NCBI GenBank assembly: GCA_015956445.1
Contig: WIUZ02000004.1
Span: forward strand, 1,550,001-1,614,000
Direction of reading: 5' to 3'
Source of the DNA: Thelephora terrestris
Taxonomy: Eukaryota; Basidiomycota; Agaricomycetes; Thelephorales; Thelephoraceae
DNA length: 64,000 bases
Below are positions 21,703-33,700 of the stretch, in pieces; position 1 is the stretch's first letter; each line of letters opens with the position of its first letter. The notes under the pieces are model-generated. The model made no database searches and was not told the DNA's origin. It worked only from the letters and a program-made list of their open reading frames with translations. The position numbers and the translations under genes are program-made.

Positions 21703-24700
21703 TTAAATGTAGATGGGAAGGGTCGGGTTCAAACCTTTCCATTCCACTCCGGAAACGAACTCTTTGTCGTCGATCAAGAAGTCCTAGGGAATGCATAGTT
21801 CAGCACCGATACACATCGACAGGGAACGTGTGGCTCACAAGCGGTGCTTCAACGAGGTGACCCCTTACTTCCGAAAGCCTATCCTTGACGCGTTGCAAAG
21901 GCACGCCAGGCACAACGTGCCCGGTTTTGTTGTTTGGAAGGTAACCCTGTCCACTGTCAGGAACGAGGAGCGGACATCGAGGTCATGGATCACAACCAAC
22001 CTTGTACGCTTCTTTGGACCTCACAAGGTTGGTCGGGACAGGTCTGAATAGTTCTGTGAATATCTCCCTGTTCCTCCTCGCGGTGTTCTCCCATAGCTGG
22101 ATCGTTTCATCAGAAAGTGGATCAGCGACTGCCCGGTCTTCCTCAAGGTGACTTTCGTTTTCGATAGGGTGGGGAGCAGGCCTCATGAAGTTCGTCACGC
22201 CCCGCGTTTCAAGATCACAGTTCTGAGGCTCTATGAGACCGAGGTGCTCTAAATCCGCAGTTAGCGGGTTTCCTGAAGGGGTTTACTCAAAGGTACCTCT
22301 GTATAATTTCCGCCTGAGCGTCGCAGCAAACTTGCTGGCAGCGTAGGGGCGCCCATTCATGGTCGTCTGTATGATTTCGTTGTCATCGACAACCAACGCA
22401 ATTTCGGAATCCCCGTCACCCTTCTGACTACGGTCGTTGATATTCGCGGAACCCATCTGTGGCAAATTCAGGAAGGGAAGCGAGTATTGGGTAAATACGT
22501 ACGATTACTCTGCGGTCATCGACAATCATGAGTTTGGAGTGGATGTACAACATCTCCGAGACGTAACTGATACCCAATCTGGTCAGTTTGGAGGCGGCGG
22601 GGACAGAGTGGTCATACCAGTTGAGTTCTTCTTCCTCAGTGCCAAACCATTGCTCTTGCGACAAAGAACCAGGGGCTCTTAAGGCATGTTGACCAACGTT
22701 ATCTGAGACCCTGAAGTTGCCCAAAACGTCTTTCGCTGTGTTCTCAAAGCGGTCAACGATTCTCTTCGCTTGCTGAGGGTCCTGGGGCAAGGGCAAAGTC
22801 TTGACTTTGGCGTCGCTCTTCTTTGACTCGCCTTCGATTTGGAGGCCGACACCGACGTTACCCTTAACTTCGAAGATCTTCAGCTCTCGGATAGAGGCGT
22901 TCTGCCAGTCTTCCCCAATCCACTCGCGTGCTTGAGCAACTTGAGCCTCGTAAAAACTTACGCCGCTCCTCTGTTCTACCTCCTTCAAGTAGGTTTCTTT
23001 AATGCGGGGAATATGAGTCGGCAGACGGGTGGGAAGAGGTAGCGCCTACCATAAGGTGCGTTAAGTCTATCATACGACCTCAAGTGGTAGAACTTGATGT
23101 AATCCATTCTGAAGCCCTTTGAATTAGCCTTCGAAAGCGACGAGGCAAGGTCAGGAGCGCTAACGGTTCATATCCCTCCTTCTTGATTTCCTCGTATATG
23201 CTGTTTCCGCCACGGTTGATAGTCCGATACTGTCCAGCGAGGATGGTCTTGATGGCAGTCTCATCCTTGATATCTCCCGCGAACCCGGGGACCTCTGGAA
23301 TAACAACAACAACCTGAGATGACGGTGAGTGCTGCAGACAGGGATTATTATGTGTCAGTGTCACCTTGAACTTTTCATTTGCGCGAGCAGCTTGGAGGAT
23401 CCTCGCTAGGAGGGATTGGGCGATGAGGTTCTGTACCGGACCTTCCTTCCTGGTGTTTGAAATGCTAGGGGATATCAGTTCTTACTTGGCACAGGGAACT
23501 GATAGAAATCGTCGTACAAGAATTGATTTTCTAGGAGATAAGTTTAGTGACCGCTCGTATTCGTTACGGGTGCGCAACGTACCAATGTAGATGTGATGGT
23601 TTGCCTCTCTGATTAGTTGACGGTCTAGAAAAAACCACGTTAACGATGCCTTTATCGGAACCACGGGAGGAAGGACGAACAAGCGTTCTGAATGCTATCT
23701 TCCTTCAGCACACCATGAGACCAGTCGCTCACACTTCTCACGACCTGGACGCGACAGGTTCCATGAGGAGCGGAAGGATACAGCGGATCTGATTCCTCTC
23801 CGTGGTGATGATGGAACCGTTCTTTGAACTTTCTGCCTACAGCATGCCAGGCTTCGCGGTGTGGGTGACCTGGCCGTGATATAGAGAATTGATTAGTTAC
23901 ACGAGTTTGGGCTCGAGGCGTGATCATGGAGAAGCAGCACTCACGAGCCACAGCCTCCTCCGAAGAGGCCCCAATATCGTGGGGGAGGGCGAGCCATTCA
24001 AAATGACTGGGGATACGCGATCGGTCGGCGAGGAACCAAAAGTGCGAAGCAGACTTACTCATCCTTGGCATACTGTGCCAACATTTTGAGCAAGATTTCG
24101 CATTTAGATGGGCATCTGGCGTACCTTCCTCTTCTTGATTTCATTCCACCTCTCCACGAAATGTTGGACAATGTCGAGCACACAGGGACCAACGATGGTC
24201 ATATGCGCCTAATATCCCCCGTAAACACATGGATACACGACGCCATCGCGACAAGGCTTACATCATGCCAAGGCATTCGCGGCGTTTCCAAGATCGAGAC
24301 GGAGCCCCCAACGTAATCTTTCACATCCTTAAAGTCCATCACACGAGCGTTATTGTAGTCTTGTCCAACGAACAGCGTCTTTTCGAAGCCAGTGGGGTGT
24401 ACGTCAGCGAGAGGGTGGTTGTGAGTATCCCAGCGACCGAAACATAAATCGATACCACCGATGGCAGCGAAGTGATTATCCACGACTACTACCTTCTCGT
24501 GGTGGGACCAAAATTGAACAGAGTCTGCGAGGGGTTCGGCTGAGCGAGACGAACAAGCGTTAGGGCGTGTGATAACGAAAGCACCTTGGCTACCAATGTG
24601 GTCAGGATGCCTCATGACGGCAATATTTGGGTGAAGAGCCTCCAAGGCATGCTTCGTCCACGAAGACGACATATTCATTGTCTGGGTGACCTGGTGACCA

Positions 24701-25594
24701 AATAGACGTTTGGCGGGGTTAATGTTAGATTAGGTCATGACTTACTTCCTTGTACACGACGATGTACACTCTGACGCCGGCCTCAGCCCTGCGCTTAAGG
24801 ACTCTATCAAGACGGTAGTCCTCGTGGAGTTCGCATGGCCGTCTAAGGTATAGCTCTGGTGAAAGCCACCAGTCCTGGAGGTCGTATCACATGCGTCAAA
24901 ACACCGGCGGTGCTGAGGTTGAAAGGGGTTACGTACCAGGATAAAGATTGCTTCTCTGGAATTGTCAAGCATTTCAGACAGCGCCCAAAGGTAATCATGT
25001 CCGTCGACGTGCCTTGAGACTCTTCAGTATCGTAGCAAATGGAACAATTCTGAATGACTGACCATTTCACCGCGTTGTCGACTCTTTCGCCGGCAAATGA
25101 CCGGAATCTATGGCCAGCCTTGATCTCTTCTCGAACCTTATCCTGCTCCTTTTCCCATTCTTCATTATGACGATCTGCCGCGTGCGAAGATTAGCTAGTG
25201 TATGCTCCCATTGCCGATATGGTACTCACGGTCAGGATTCAAAATACCTGTTACACAGCGCGAATGCACGGGTAAGAGCGACAGCGAACGTAGAAGGTGA
25301 GGTCAGCAGTGTCCATAACGAGTAAGCGCCGTGGGTTGCGAATCCAGAACACAATCATTGGAATGAATTCATGGGACTATCCGCCTGGGATGAAGTTTAT
25401 CCCACGGGACCCACCCGCTGGTGTACGGAAGGTCATGTCATGGAGGGACCTCCGAGCGAATGTTCGCAGGTGAAAGAAAGGGAGGCGGATTGTGAATAGA
25501 TTATCTCTTTACCTTCGATGGTCGCTTGGGCGCGTTCAATGCCCTCTGGAAGCCTATCAACCGTAGCTGCGATTTTCTTTATAAAGGATGACAT
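21703..25594 (-). CDS. PLD1: Phospholipase D (two HKD motifs), short fungal type
   Basis: Hydrolyses phosphatidylcholine to phosphatidic acid and choline at membranes. Twenty exons, 882 aa: 25594-25513, 25247-25230, 25174-25063, 25012-24937, 24874-24746, 24690-24262, 24208-24125, 24072-24059, 24006-23945, 23869-23681, 23624-23583, 23530-23518, 23464-23365, 23313-23165, 23108-23050, 22996-22503, 22456-22297, 22248-22001, 21946-21839, 21783-21703. First HKD motif HHEKVVVVD (about 203), second [11 protein letters not shown] (about 671). Other signatures: [50 protein letters not shown] and the C-terminal [12 protein letters not shown]. No PX or PH domain precedes the catalytic core. Several exons are tiny (18, 14, 13 nt) yet each keeps conserved residues in frame. 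The second exon, after a 265-nt first intron, is the least certain joint. Confidence 0.9.
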
Positions 25595-25857
25595 CGCCTG
25601 TGGGCGTATAGCGTGCACGGGTGACCTCTTGGTGGGAGTTGGTTGAAGAGGTTGGGCGGCGGTGGGTTGACCCCAGAATAGAATGCTCTAATTAGATCAG
25701 GGGCGGCCATAGGCTCCGACCAACAGGATCTTGCCATCCCCAATGCCATATGGGCGATTGCTCGAGAGATTCATGAAATGCGAATAAAAGGACACTAGAT
25801 ACAAGATAAAAGGTACGATACGATATATAGAGGAAACGGTTGGGTATGAGCATAATT

Positions 25858-27927
25858 TTAAGCACGGGCGGAGCTGTCTGGGTCTGGCGAAGTTGAACCC
25901 TCCTGGTATCTATAGGGTGCGAGCCTGATCCCTTCATCGTAACTCGAGTATGGTTCCCCACTGTCAACTCCCAGTTGTCTGTCAGTCTCAGCACGTGGTG
26001 TGTACACTCCAAACGCGGTGGCAAAATCCATCTTCCTTCCAGGGCCTGCCATGCCATCTCCCGTTCGACTTTGTTGCATTCGGAGACCTTGCACCGCCCG
26101 AGTTTCAGGCTTGCCCCGCAATGCATCTAGAAAATACTTCAAGGAGCCAAAGATCTCCACAGCAAAATCCGCTACGGCAAGTTCAGAGAAGTAAACCCCA
26201 GTGTATGCGAAGGGCCCTTACTGTAATTGATGCTATCCCAAAGTGGTCGCCAAATGCTAGTCTTCTCCCTTCCGGGCTCAACGTACTCTGTCCAAGGATA
26301 AGCCCACATCATTAATGCGGCGAAGAAAACCATCTAAGATATCAGGCATCGAGGATTAGGACCACAACAGAAAAAGAGGCCAGGTAATTACCTCTATGCA
26401 AGTCGCAAGCGCTGTCAGGCCGTCAGCGATATTGTACTCTGTCCAGTATTGGGTGGCTGGTGGGAGGTTTAGTGGGGAACGTGGACAGTCTATACGGGAC
26501 ATACCGTGTATGACGTGTCCTTCTAACATGGCGAACTACGAAAAATGTTGAGGGCAGGTTCTATCACATACAGGCTCGTAGCTTACCACGAATGCTTGGT
26601 AAAAAGTTAAGAAGACAATGAGTTTGATAGCCAAGAATTTTGCCAACGGTCGTTTATCCTTGAGCTCATCCTTTGTTAGGCCGTAGAAAACAAATAATCC
26701 GTAAAGTGCGACACTGGACCAGGAGTTTTCGGTGGGACGTCACTGAACGAGGTGAGTTGGACGTACGTTATACTGATGAAGTCGACAATTGCCAGATAGA
26801 GATAGGCATAATATGGACTCCGCGACAAGGTGGGGCACAAAACCCCATAGTATTGGCAGATAGCCCCTGCTATCGATGCGGCTGTCAGGGAACGTTAGCT
26901 CAAAGTCACAAGGTTCAAAATTTCGGCACACCTGGTCGTACAATAACGTATTGGAGTACGGACCACTAGAAGAAGTTCAACATCGCTCGCGAACCCATAC
27001 TCGCGTCTCGCACCTTGATCGTGAACATAAAGTATGGCTATAATCGGGGAGCGAGTTGATCGTGACGCAATCGGCGAGGAAGACGAAATGAGTCACCTTG
27101 GTTGGCCGATATCTCATACAGCAAAGCTAATTCAAAGATTAACGAAGGTGACGGAGATACATCACGATCGTGACTCACGGGAATCGGGAGTGCAGTCTTT
27201 TCCTTGCGGGCCATCGCTTTGTCAACCTCATGGCCGGACGCGGTGGATGCCACATATTCTATTAGTAACAAACTGCAGAGTTCATGGCTCAGGAAAAGCA
27301 ATGAAGTCCGAGTATGACAGTAACACGCACACGAAAGCGCTGATTGTTACAGCCTTCGGGTTGGGATGAGCAGGATAAGACAGCGTTGGTAAGAAAAGGC
27401 TACGAACCTCGTAAACTACAACAGGTCAGGACGGGCAAGGGCTGAAGAAGTACGATATGCAATACTCACCAACCTGAACGAGTTCGAAGTAGGTGTACTG
27501 CCGGAAGAATCGATAGGAGAAGAACGATACTATCCCATATATAGGTGGCATGTAGAGAATCCGGAGTCTATTGAGGTTGGATTAGACAAACCCGATACTC
27601 AGGGGTAGACGGTCGTACATTTGGCGTTGTTGAGGAGGATTTGTGTAGTTCCTGTGTGCGAGGTAGGGGGGCGAACCACAAGAACAGTGACGAGTGAAAC
27701 GCACCTGCAATGCTTGAGGACGGTCACGATGGAGATGAGCAATGTCTGGGGTTCAGAATGAGGATGGGCAAGTGATTGATCGGCCAGGAAAGACGTACCA
27801 AGATTGCACACCCTCCAGCAATGGACCAACCGATTGTGTGTGGCGTCCAATTGATTCCATCCTTGTTGAAGAACGTAGTTTCTTCGAAGGCAGCGGCGTT
27901 TTCTGCGGGACACTCTGGTCGAGGCAT
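25858..27927 (-). CDS. TMEM184 / organic-solute-transporter-alpha-like (DUF300) membrane protein
   Basis: Seven-helix membrane protein of the OST-alpha/TMEM184/LAZ1 family, whose members in other eukaryotes act in solute transport or vacuole integrity; the substrate here is unknown. Sixteen exons: 27927-27799, 27745-27705, 27651-27619, 27567-27470, 27415-27408, 27353-27331, 27272-27179, 27126-27097, 27037-27014, 26965-26932, 26881-26767, 26713-26587, 26535-26505, 26456-26392, 26333-26222, 26171-25858; 425 aa. Family marks: HTIGWSIAGGCAIL, RNYTNPPQQRQILRILYMPP, IYGIVSFFSYRFFRQYTYFE, a short P-LCCMRYRPTKPYFMFTIK loop, SVLQYVIVRPAASIAGAIC, ITVALYGLFVFYGLTKDEL, KLIVFLTFYQAFV and NIADGLTALATCIEMVFFA. 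The cytosolic C-tail of about 100 residues is hydrophilic. Exon 5 is only 8 nt (TT TAC GAG) but is required to keep the frame. Confidence 0.88.
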
Positions 27928-28365
27928 GAGGGGAGACGAACAAAGGTGGTGTGAATTGCTCGCTTAAACGTTTCCGGGGGGTCCTGCGAATTGATGGACG
28001 GCACAAAACCACAGCGCAGGCGAGGACAGGTTTACGGCGCTCAAAGTTAGGAGGACCGATGTGCTGTCGACGTCGTTCAGGTGCAACCACTGCGGTCTGG
28101 CTTCGGGCTTAACAAGGAGCAAACCAACGTAAGATTTCGCCAAAGCCTCGCATATTTTCGTTGCTATGTGAGCGTTCACTCACTTTTGCTTACCCGGGCT
28201 GATGGATTGATTCAGTGAGAAATCCGGCGGTGTCCCTTTTTCGCCCTTCCCACGGCTTCTCCTTCCTTCCCTCGTGCCCTCAGCCAACCCACAGTCGTTC
28301 ACGTATCCTCTCCTCCCTTCCGAGGGATCCGCTCGTTTTCCGTACCTCTTATCTCCTTCCTTGTA
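27928..28365. promoter_or_regulatory. Divergent promoter region with pyrimidine-rich tract
   Basis: 438 bp between the TMEM184-like gene and the surface-protein gene. The plus strand from about 28240 to 28360 is strongly pyrimidine-rich (ttctccttccttccctcgtg, ctctcctcccttccg), typical of core promoters and leader regions of well expressed fungal genes. The upstream gene's true N-terminus could extend into this region. Confidence 0.5.
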
Positions 28366-29942
28366 ATGACTTTCGACCCCGCCCACCTCAAAGTCCGCCG
28401 TGTCCACCATGCCAAACGGGCCGCCAACCCGAGTAAGCACTCTTGCTCTTCGTAACTCCCCTGAATTCCATCTAACCGCCGATTTTTAGCCTGTAAAACC
28501 GGCGGCTTCTACAAAGCGCCTACTATGAACCAGAACATTACTACTGGTGAAAACTTCAACATTGAATGGGACACTACCTGCCTCAACTCTACCGCCATCG
28601 ACGTCTACCTCTACATGCCCGACGCCGACAATACACGCATTCACATGTGGCAGAACGTCAACTACGCTGTTGGACAATACACCGGTACCCTTCATAGCAG
28701 TTGGTGGAACTCTACAGGAGGCTCCGTAAAGCTTCAACTCAAGATCGTTCCCAATGGTTCACCTCCTTTCCTCAGCGACTTCCCTGCTGCTCCCATTTTT
28801 ACCGCTACTAAGGGCAGTCAGGACACCGTCAAGGTTACCTCTGGCATCGATAATGTTAGCAACTTTTCCCAGCAACAATCGAGCTCCTCAAAAGGAAAGG
28901 TCGCCGCTGGCGTACTCATTCCACTTTTGATCATCATCGGTGCTTCCATATACGCCTGGATGAGGTACCAGAGGGGCAAGGGCAAGGAGAACCGCAAGAG
29001 ATGGAGCGAAGCTGTCGACCAGCGCATGTCGACGATCTCAACCGACTGGAAGTCCATTTCCGCCGCCGGCGCTTCTGCTGCCATCCGCAATAGCATCGCT
29101 GTCAATGGTGGTGGGAACCGCAATTCCTCCTTCTCGTTTGGTGCCATCCGCCCCGCCAGTACTTTCAGCGAGAATCAAGCTGGAGTTGGCGCCCGTGGCA
29201 TTGGAGAAGATGTTCCTCAGATGTCTCAGCTCCGTCCCGGTCTTCGTGCCTCAGCCGTCGGTGTAAATCGTGTTTCCCGTGTTTCCTTTGCCGTTGATAC
29301 CCGCCCATCTGGTGAATCCCGCAGGGCTACTCGCGCCATACATAACGGTCATGTTCCCCCCATCCCCACCCGTCAGGACTCCTCTGAGCTGTCCCCAACA
29401 CAAGCTGTTGGTCCTCTACCCCTCACCGCCGATGATATTCAGAAACAAATGTCTGGACAGGCTCGCCCCAGCATGGACGACTATATGCCAGCACTCTCCA
29501 GTAAGTCCCCGCCTGACATAGTCAACTCGTGTCCTGACTTTCGTTATAAGTGATGCGCGAGGGCGGAAACAACGGCGGCGAGCTCTTACTTTCTTCTCAC
29601 AAGGATGAGATGCCTACTCCTCCTTCGCCAGTAGCCCTCCCTAAGTCATCCGCCACTGGCATGATGCCAATGCAGCCGATGCCTGCTAACGTCATGTCCC
29701 CCGATGATATGCTTCGTGCTTATGCGGAGAGTCGTCGCATCCCTGCTAGCCCCGCCTTTCCATCCCCCGCTCTGACCAACTACGACGGCAACGGCATGCG
29801 CACTTTGTACACTCCCACCACTCCAACCTCAGCCACCCTTACTCCAACGTTCGGGAACCATAATCCTTACAGGGAGAGTACGGCTGTGAGTATGACGAGC
29901 AGGTATGAAGAAGAGGACTCAAACGTGGGCACTGCGAATTAA
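28366..29942 (+). CDS. Single-pass membrane protein with IgSF-like ectodomain and Ser-rich cytosolic tail
   Basis: Three exons (28366-28432, 28490-29500, 29551-29942) give 489 aa. After a basic start (MTFDPAHLKVRRVHHAKRA) the second exon encodes a compact domain with NITTGENFNIEWDTTC, AIDVYLYMPDADN and VKLQLKIVPNGSPP, reminiscent of the Kre9/Knh1-type (Ser-Thr-rich anchored) beta-sandwich found in fungal surface proteins; the two Cys (TCKTGG and DTTCLN) could pair. Then a Ser-rich stalk (QQQSSSSKGK), one membrane helix GVLIPLLIIIGASIYAWM (about residue 155) and a basic stop-transfer YQRGKGKENRKRW. The remaining 320 residues are a disordered Ser/Pro-rich tail. No cleavable signal peptide is visible, which is odd for the topology; the helix may act as signal anchor or the start may be incomplete. 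Likely plasma-membrane or cell-wall sensor, by inference only. Confidence 0.82.
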
Positions 29943-30729
29943 GAAGAATCTGACGACCTACCCATACCTGGAACCTACTCTTTCAAGCAGTATACCTGCC
30001 CTCTGGCGCCCTTCGCCTTACTAGTGTCAGTATCGTTCTCGGGCCTTTCGATTTGTAACTCTGTGATTATTTTTCCTCGTTGCCCTCTCCACCAGCGTCG
30101 ATTCGCGCCACCTTTGCGGGCAATTACCACGAACCTTCAGTTATGGCGTACTACTCCCCGTCTGATTTTCTCTGTCCTTCCCTCCATCAACCTTATACCA
30201 AGTATTCCTTGCACATATTTCCGGGTTTTCTTGTTGCTTCTGTCCGTTTGAAGATGGTGATACGACAGGATCGTTTTTGGGGCCTCGTGATGTGTCCTGT
30301 TCTCCTTCCCCTCTCTTGTGATCGAGGTGTAAATCACATTGGATATCAATTTATACCCTTCCCGCCCAGTTCCGTGGGTCCCTACTCCTTCCCTTCCCCT
30401 ATTTTTTTTTTGGCGCGCTGGGAGGAGTTGTTTAAAGCTTGCTCTGCGGGTGGGCGGCTGATCGTGTCTTATCTTTATTTAATTACTCCTCATGTAACAA
30501 CGTTGCGTGTTACCTCTTGTTACCGATATCTTCATCTTTTAAAAGCCCTGAAAACCACCTAGTAAATGCGTATTTCCTGTACGGACGAAACCCTGATTTC
30601 CACGGTTTGGCGACGATCCACATAAAATTCTCGACGTGAAAACATACATACATTTGATTTCATTGGGAGTAATGATGGTACATAGATGCTAATCAAGAAC
30701 AATACAACAACGAGAATGGGGCTAGGATA
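29943..30729. other. Long convergent 3' region without gene
   Basis: 787 bp between two converging stop codons, the largest gap in the window. It is T-rich on the plus strand (for example a nine-T run near 30403-30411 and repeated ctcttcc-type strings), fitting a long 3' UTR. Open frames present (up to about 160 codons at 30080-30562) have no recognisable motif, use rare-looking codons and overlap the UTR-like composition, so I do not call a gene. Confidence 0.45.
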
Positions 30730-33700
30730 TCAGAGAACAAGTCTGTCAAGCTCTTTGGGGATCCTCCATCCGTGATGGCTCGCGGCGCGCTTGAACCCTT
30801 CGACGGCCTCCCGCATGCTATACGGCCTAGAGAGAAGTCAACGTCAGCCATCGCGCCGGGGAATGTGGGGAATCCAAAGGTATGACCTACATATCCCAGT
30901 TTTGAGCCAGCCGAGCGGGCTTTGGGTCCGGATTGGAGATGGCCATCTTGATCTGGAGAAGAACGGCGGGGATACTGTAGCTCGGAAGCCAACCGTCGGT
31001 AGTGAGGAGGTCCATGCAGATCGACCCTCCTCCGGTTACGTGGCCACCACCTCCCTGCGTTCAGAAATATCTTGAGTCAGTGACCCGTCCACGCGGAAAG
31101 AAGACGAAAACGACCGCACCTGAATGAACGGCAAGAACCTCGGCTTGAGGATCCTAAAGAAAGGCGGAGAATGCGGAAACGAAGGGGGGAAGCGTATCTC
31201 GAACACCAATGAATTAACGTTCTTCTGTGCCAAGTCCTTCGCAATGGGCAAGTCCTTATCGAACGAATGCAACTCCACGATCCACTGGTATAGATTATCT
31301 TCTATGAATTCCGGAGGTATGTACCATCCAAGCTCTCCCAAGCTCTTCGCGCGCTCTTGTTCTTTGAGCATCGCGTTTAGCTCACGTTGTAGAGCCATCG
31401 TAGCCATGCTCGTCGAGTCGGTCGGCGCAAGCATCATCTGGGTAACGGTCTCCTTGACCCAATCTGGGTCGTGCTTCCAGTCGTCCGCGGGTCGTGCCGT
31501 AGATCGCGGGGGTTCCTCATAAACATCTGACTGCTTAGGTTGGGAGCTCGTAGACGCGGGGTCCGCAAAGAGTGCAAGATCGTCTTCGTCTTGGTCCTCC
31601 TCCATGTACTCGTTCTCCCTTTCCCTCCGAAGCTTTTCAAGCTTGTACTCTGGCAGAGGTATGGATATCTCCTGCCCGCCGAGGGTCACACGACGTTGGG
31701 GGTCCATACGCACCATCGGGATAGTTTCGCTTGGGGCACCCCTCGTTGCCACCGTTGGACTTTTGGGGGCGTGTGGCGATGGGTTGTTCCGGTTGCTCAC
31801 CAACAGGTAGCGACTGCTCAACATGTAAATCGACCAATTGAGCAGTGATATCCCATGACACGTACCAAACGATCCACGTCGTGTCAGCGACAACGTAATG
31901 GGGATGATTCGAAACGAAATTCTCGGGGAGGTTGACGATCTCTGCCAACGCTGCGCAAGACTGAGGATACAGTTGACTGTTTCTCCAGGTCGAGCCACCA
32001 TGCGCATAGGAACCGAGCGATGTGGTTCCTTCTTTCGCAAAGTACACGCCTGGATTTGTGGGAGTAAGGTGCCGATCGTTCATGATACCTGGGTGACTTC
32101 TCACCATGTCCGAATGCACGACCGTGAGCCACGGTTTTGAACCACAGGCCATGTCGAATTATCTGGGGGTATGTTAATATGATTGTGAGACTCTGACCAA
32201 GAACCCTTCTCACAGAATGCCAGTTCTTCAGAGCAGAGCCGTGGAAAGCCTGCAGAGAGTCAGAGCGTTACTCGCATTCAGGGTCCCTACGTCACGCACG
32301 TATAGTGACGGATACTCCATGGCGTTGCGGCTAGTTTGTTGCGCACTCTGAACAGCCTGCTTAAACTTCGTCTCCGCCTCCGGTGCACCGACGCTGAACC
32401 TGAACTGCCTGTAGTTTAAATCTACACACCGGTCGGAATTAGTAGGGGGTTTTTCCCTGTAACATCAATCCCTACCGACACCTTGCATTAAATCTGAGGG
32501 ATCGACAAGTTCTTCCAAGTGTGCCGTGCACGAGCCAACACACCTGATGCATCTGTCAGCGGAATTCCAATCGATGGGCGTGATACCTACCAGCGGAGAA
32601 CAATCCACGCAGCTGGGAGGATCGTCAGTGGATCCATAGTCTGCAACTGTGGTTTTACACCCCACGTCGTGACCGGTTTCTGTAAATGTCTCTTCATCTC
32701 CGTGATCTAGAAGTACATAAATACCGTAAATTTCCATGGACGGTAACACAACTCACCGCTGGCAAGGAGTCGATCAAATCGGCGATTGCGGCTCGTTTCT
32801 ATCCAAAACCGCCCATGTGAGCAGGTGTCGCAAGGAGCAAAGACGATGTTTCTTACCCCGTTGATATCGAGCGCGTCAAAGTCACATAACCCATCTACTC
32901 CCAATCCGGGTGAGCTAGAGCCGGTCCTCGGTGGCTTCACTCGCAAACCGAGGTTTACGGGAAGAGGATCCTCCAGTACACCGCCCACCGCAGCAGAATA
33001 TGCGAGGGAGACGAGGAGATCAACGGTAGGCAAGTTGTGACAGATTTCGTACTGGGGATGGAGTTCAGTTTTAACACAGATGACTCCTCCCCCTGGTACT
33101 CCCTACCTCCAGAGAAGGGCCACGACCCATGAGATAGTACTGATATGCACACAAGTGATTGTTACAGACGTAGGGCTTGATGACGTCGAAATTTGTATCG
33201 ATTGTCTTGTGGCAAACAAGACAGTATCTCGTACAAAGCTAGCCGGGGAATGTCAGTTATGGCAGGGTCTAGACGAAACAAAGGGGGTTACCATGAATCG
33301 ACGGAGCAAGTAGGTGAACGTCAACCACGGGAGGTTGAGCACTTTGACTTGCGTGTTACCAGCGAAAAGTGGATCGGCCGGCAGTGCATAAGACCTGCCC
33401 ATTTCCATCTCAGCGGCATCTGCCCGCCGATACTCCACCTCGCGATACGCGAAAAGCATTTCTGGGCTCTGCTGCAGAGTTTCCACATCTGCGAGGAGAG
33501 TCTCTGCTCCAGCCCATCCAAGGTTATACTTGACCCTCAAACGTAAGACAGGCAAAAAGAGGTTCTGGAGTACGGACTCGAGGGATGTGCTCAAGCTGAA
33601 CCTTTCGAGGTGACCGGGATCCATCTCCTCTGGCTCGGGAGTAGAAACCCGCTCTTGTTGGGCATCATCTTCGTCCTCGTCATCCGTGCCGAGGAGCTCT

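Noticed and set aside
21660-21760. tRNA-like B box (ggttcaaacc)
   Set aside because: No acceptor or anticodon stem pairing can be drawn around it, and it overlaps the last PLD exon.
26828-26852. Possible 21-nt intron in the TMEM184-like gene
   Set aside because: Too short; continuous translation YGVLCPTLSRSPYYAYLYL is open and fits the family.
30080-30562. Open frame of 160 codons downstream of the surface-protein gene
   Set aside because: T-rich UTR-like composition, hydrophobic by base bias only, no conserved segment.
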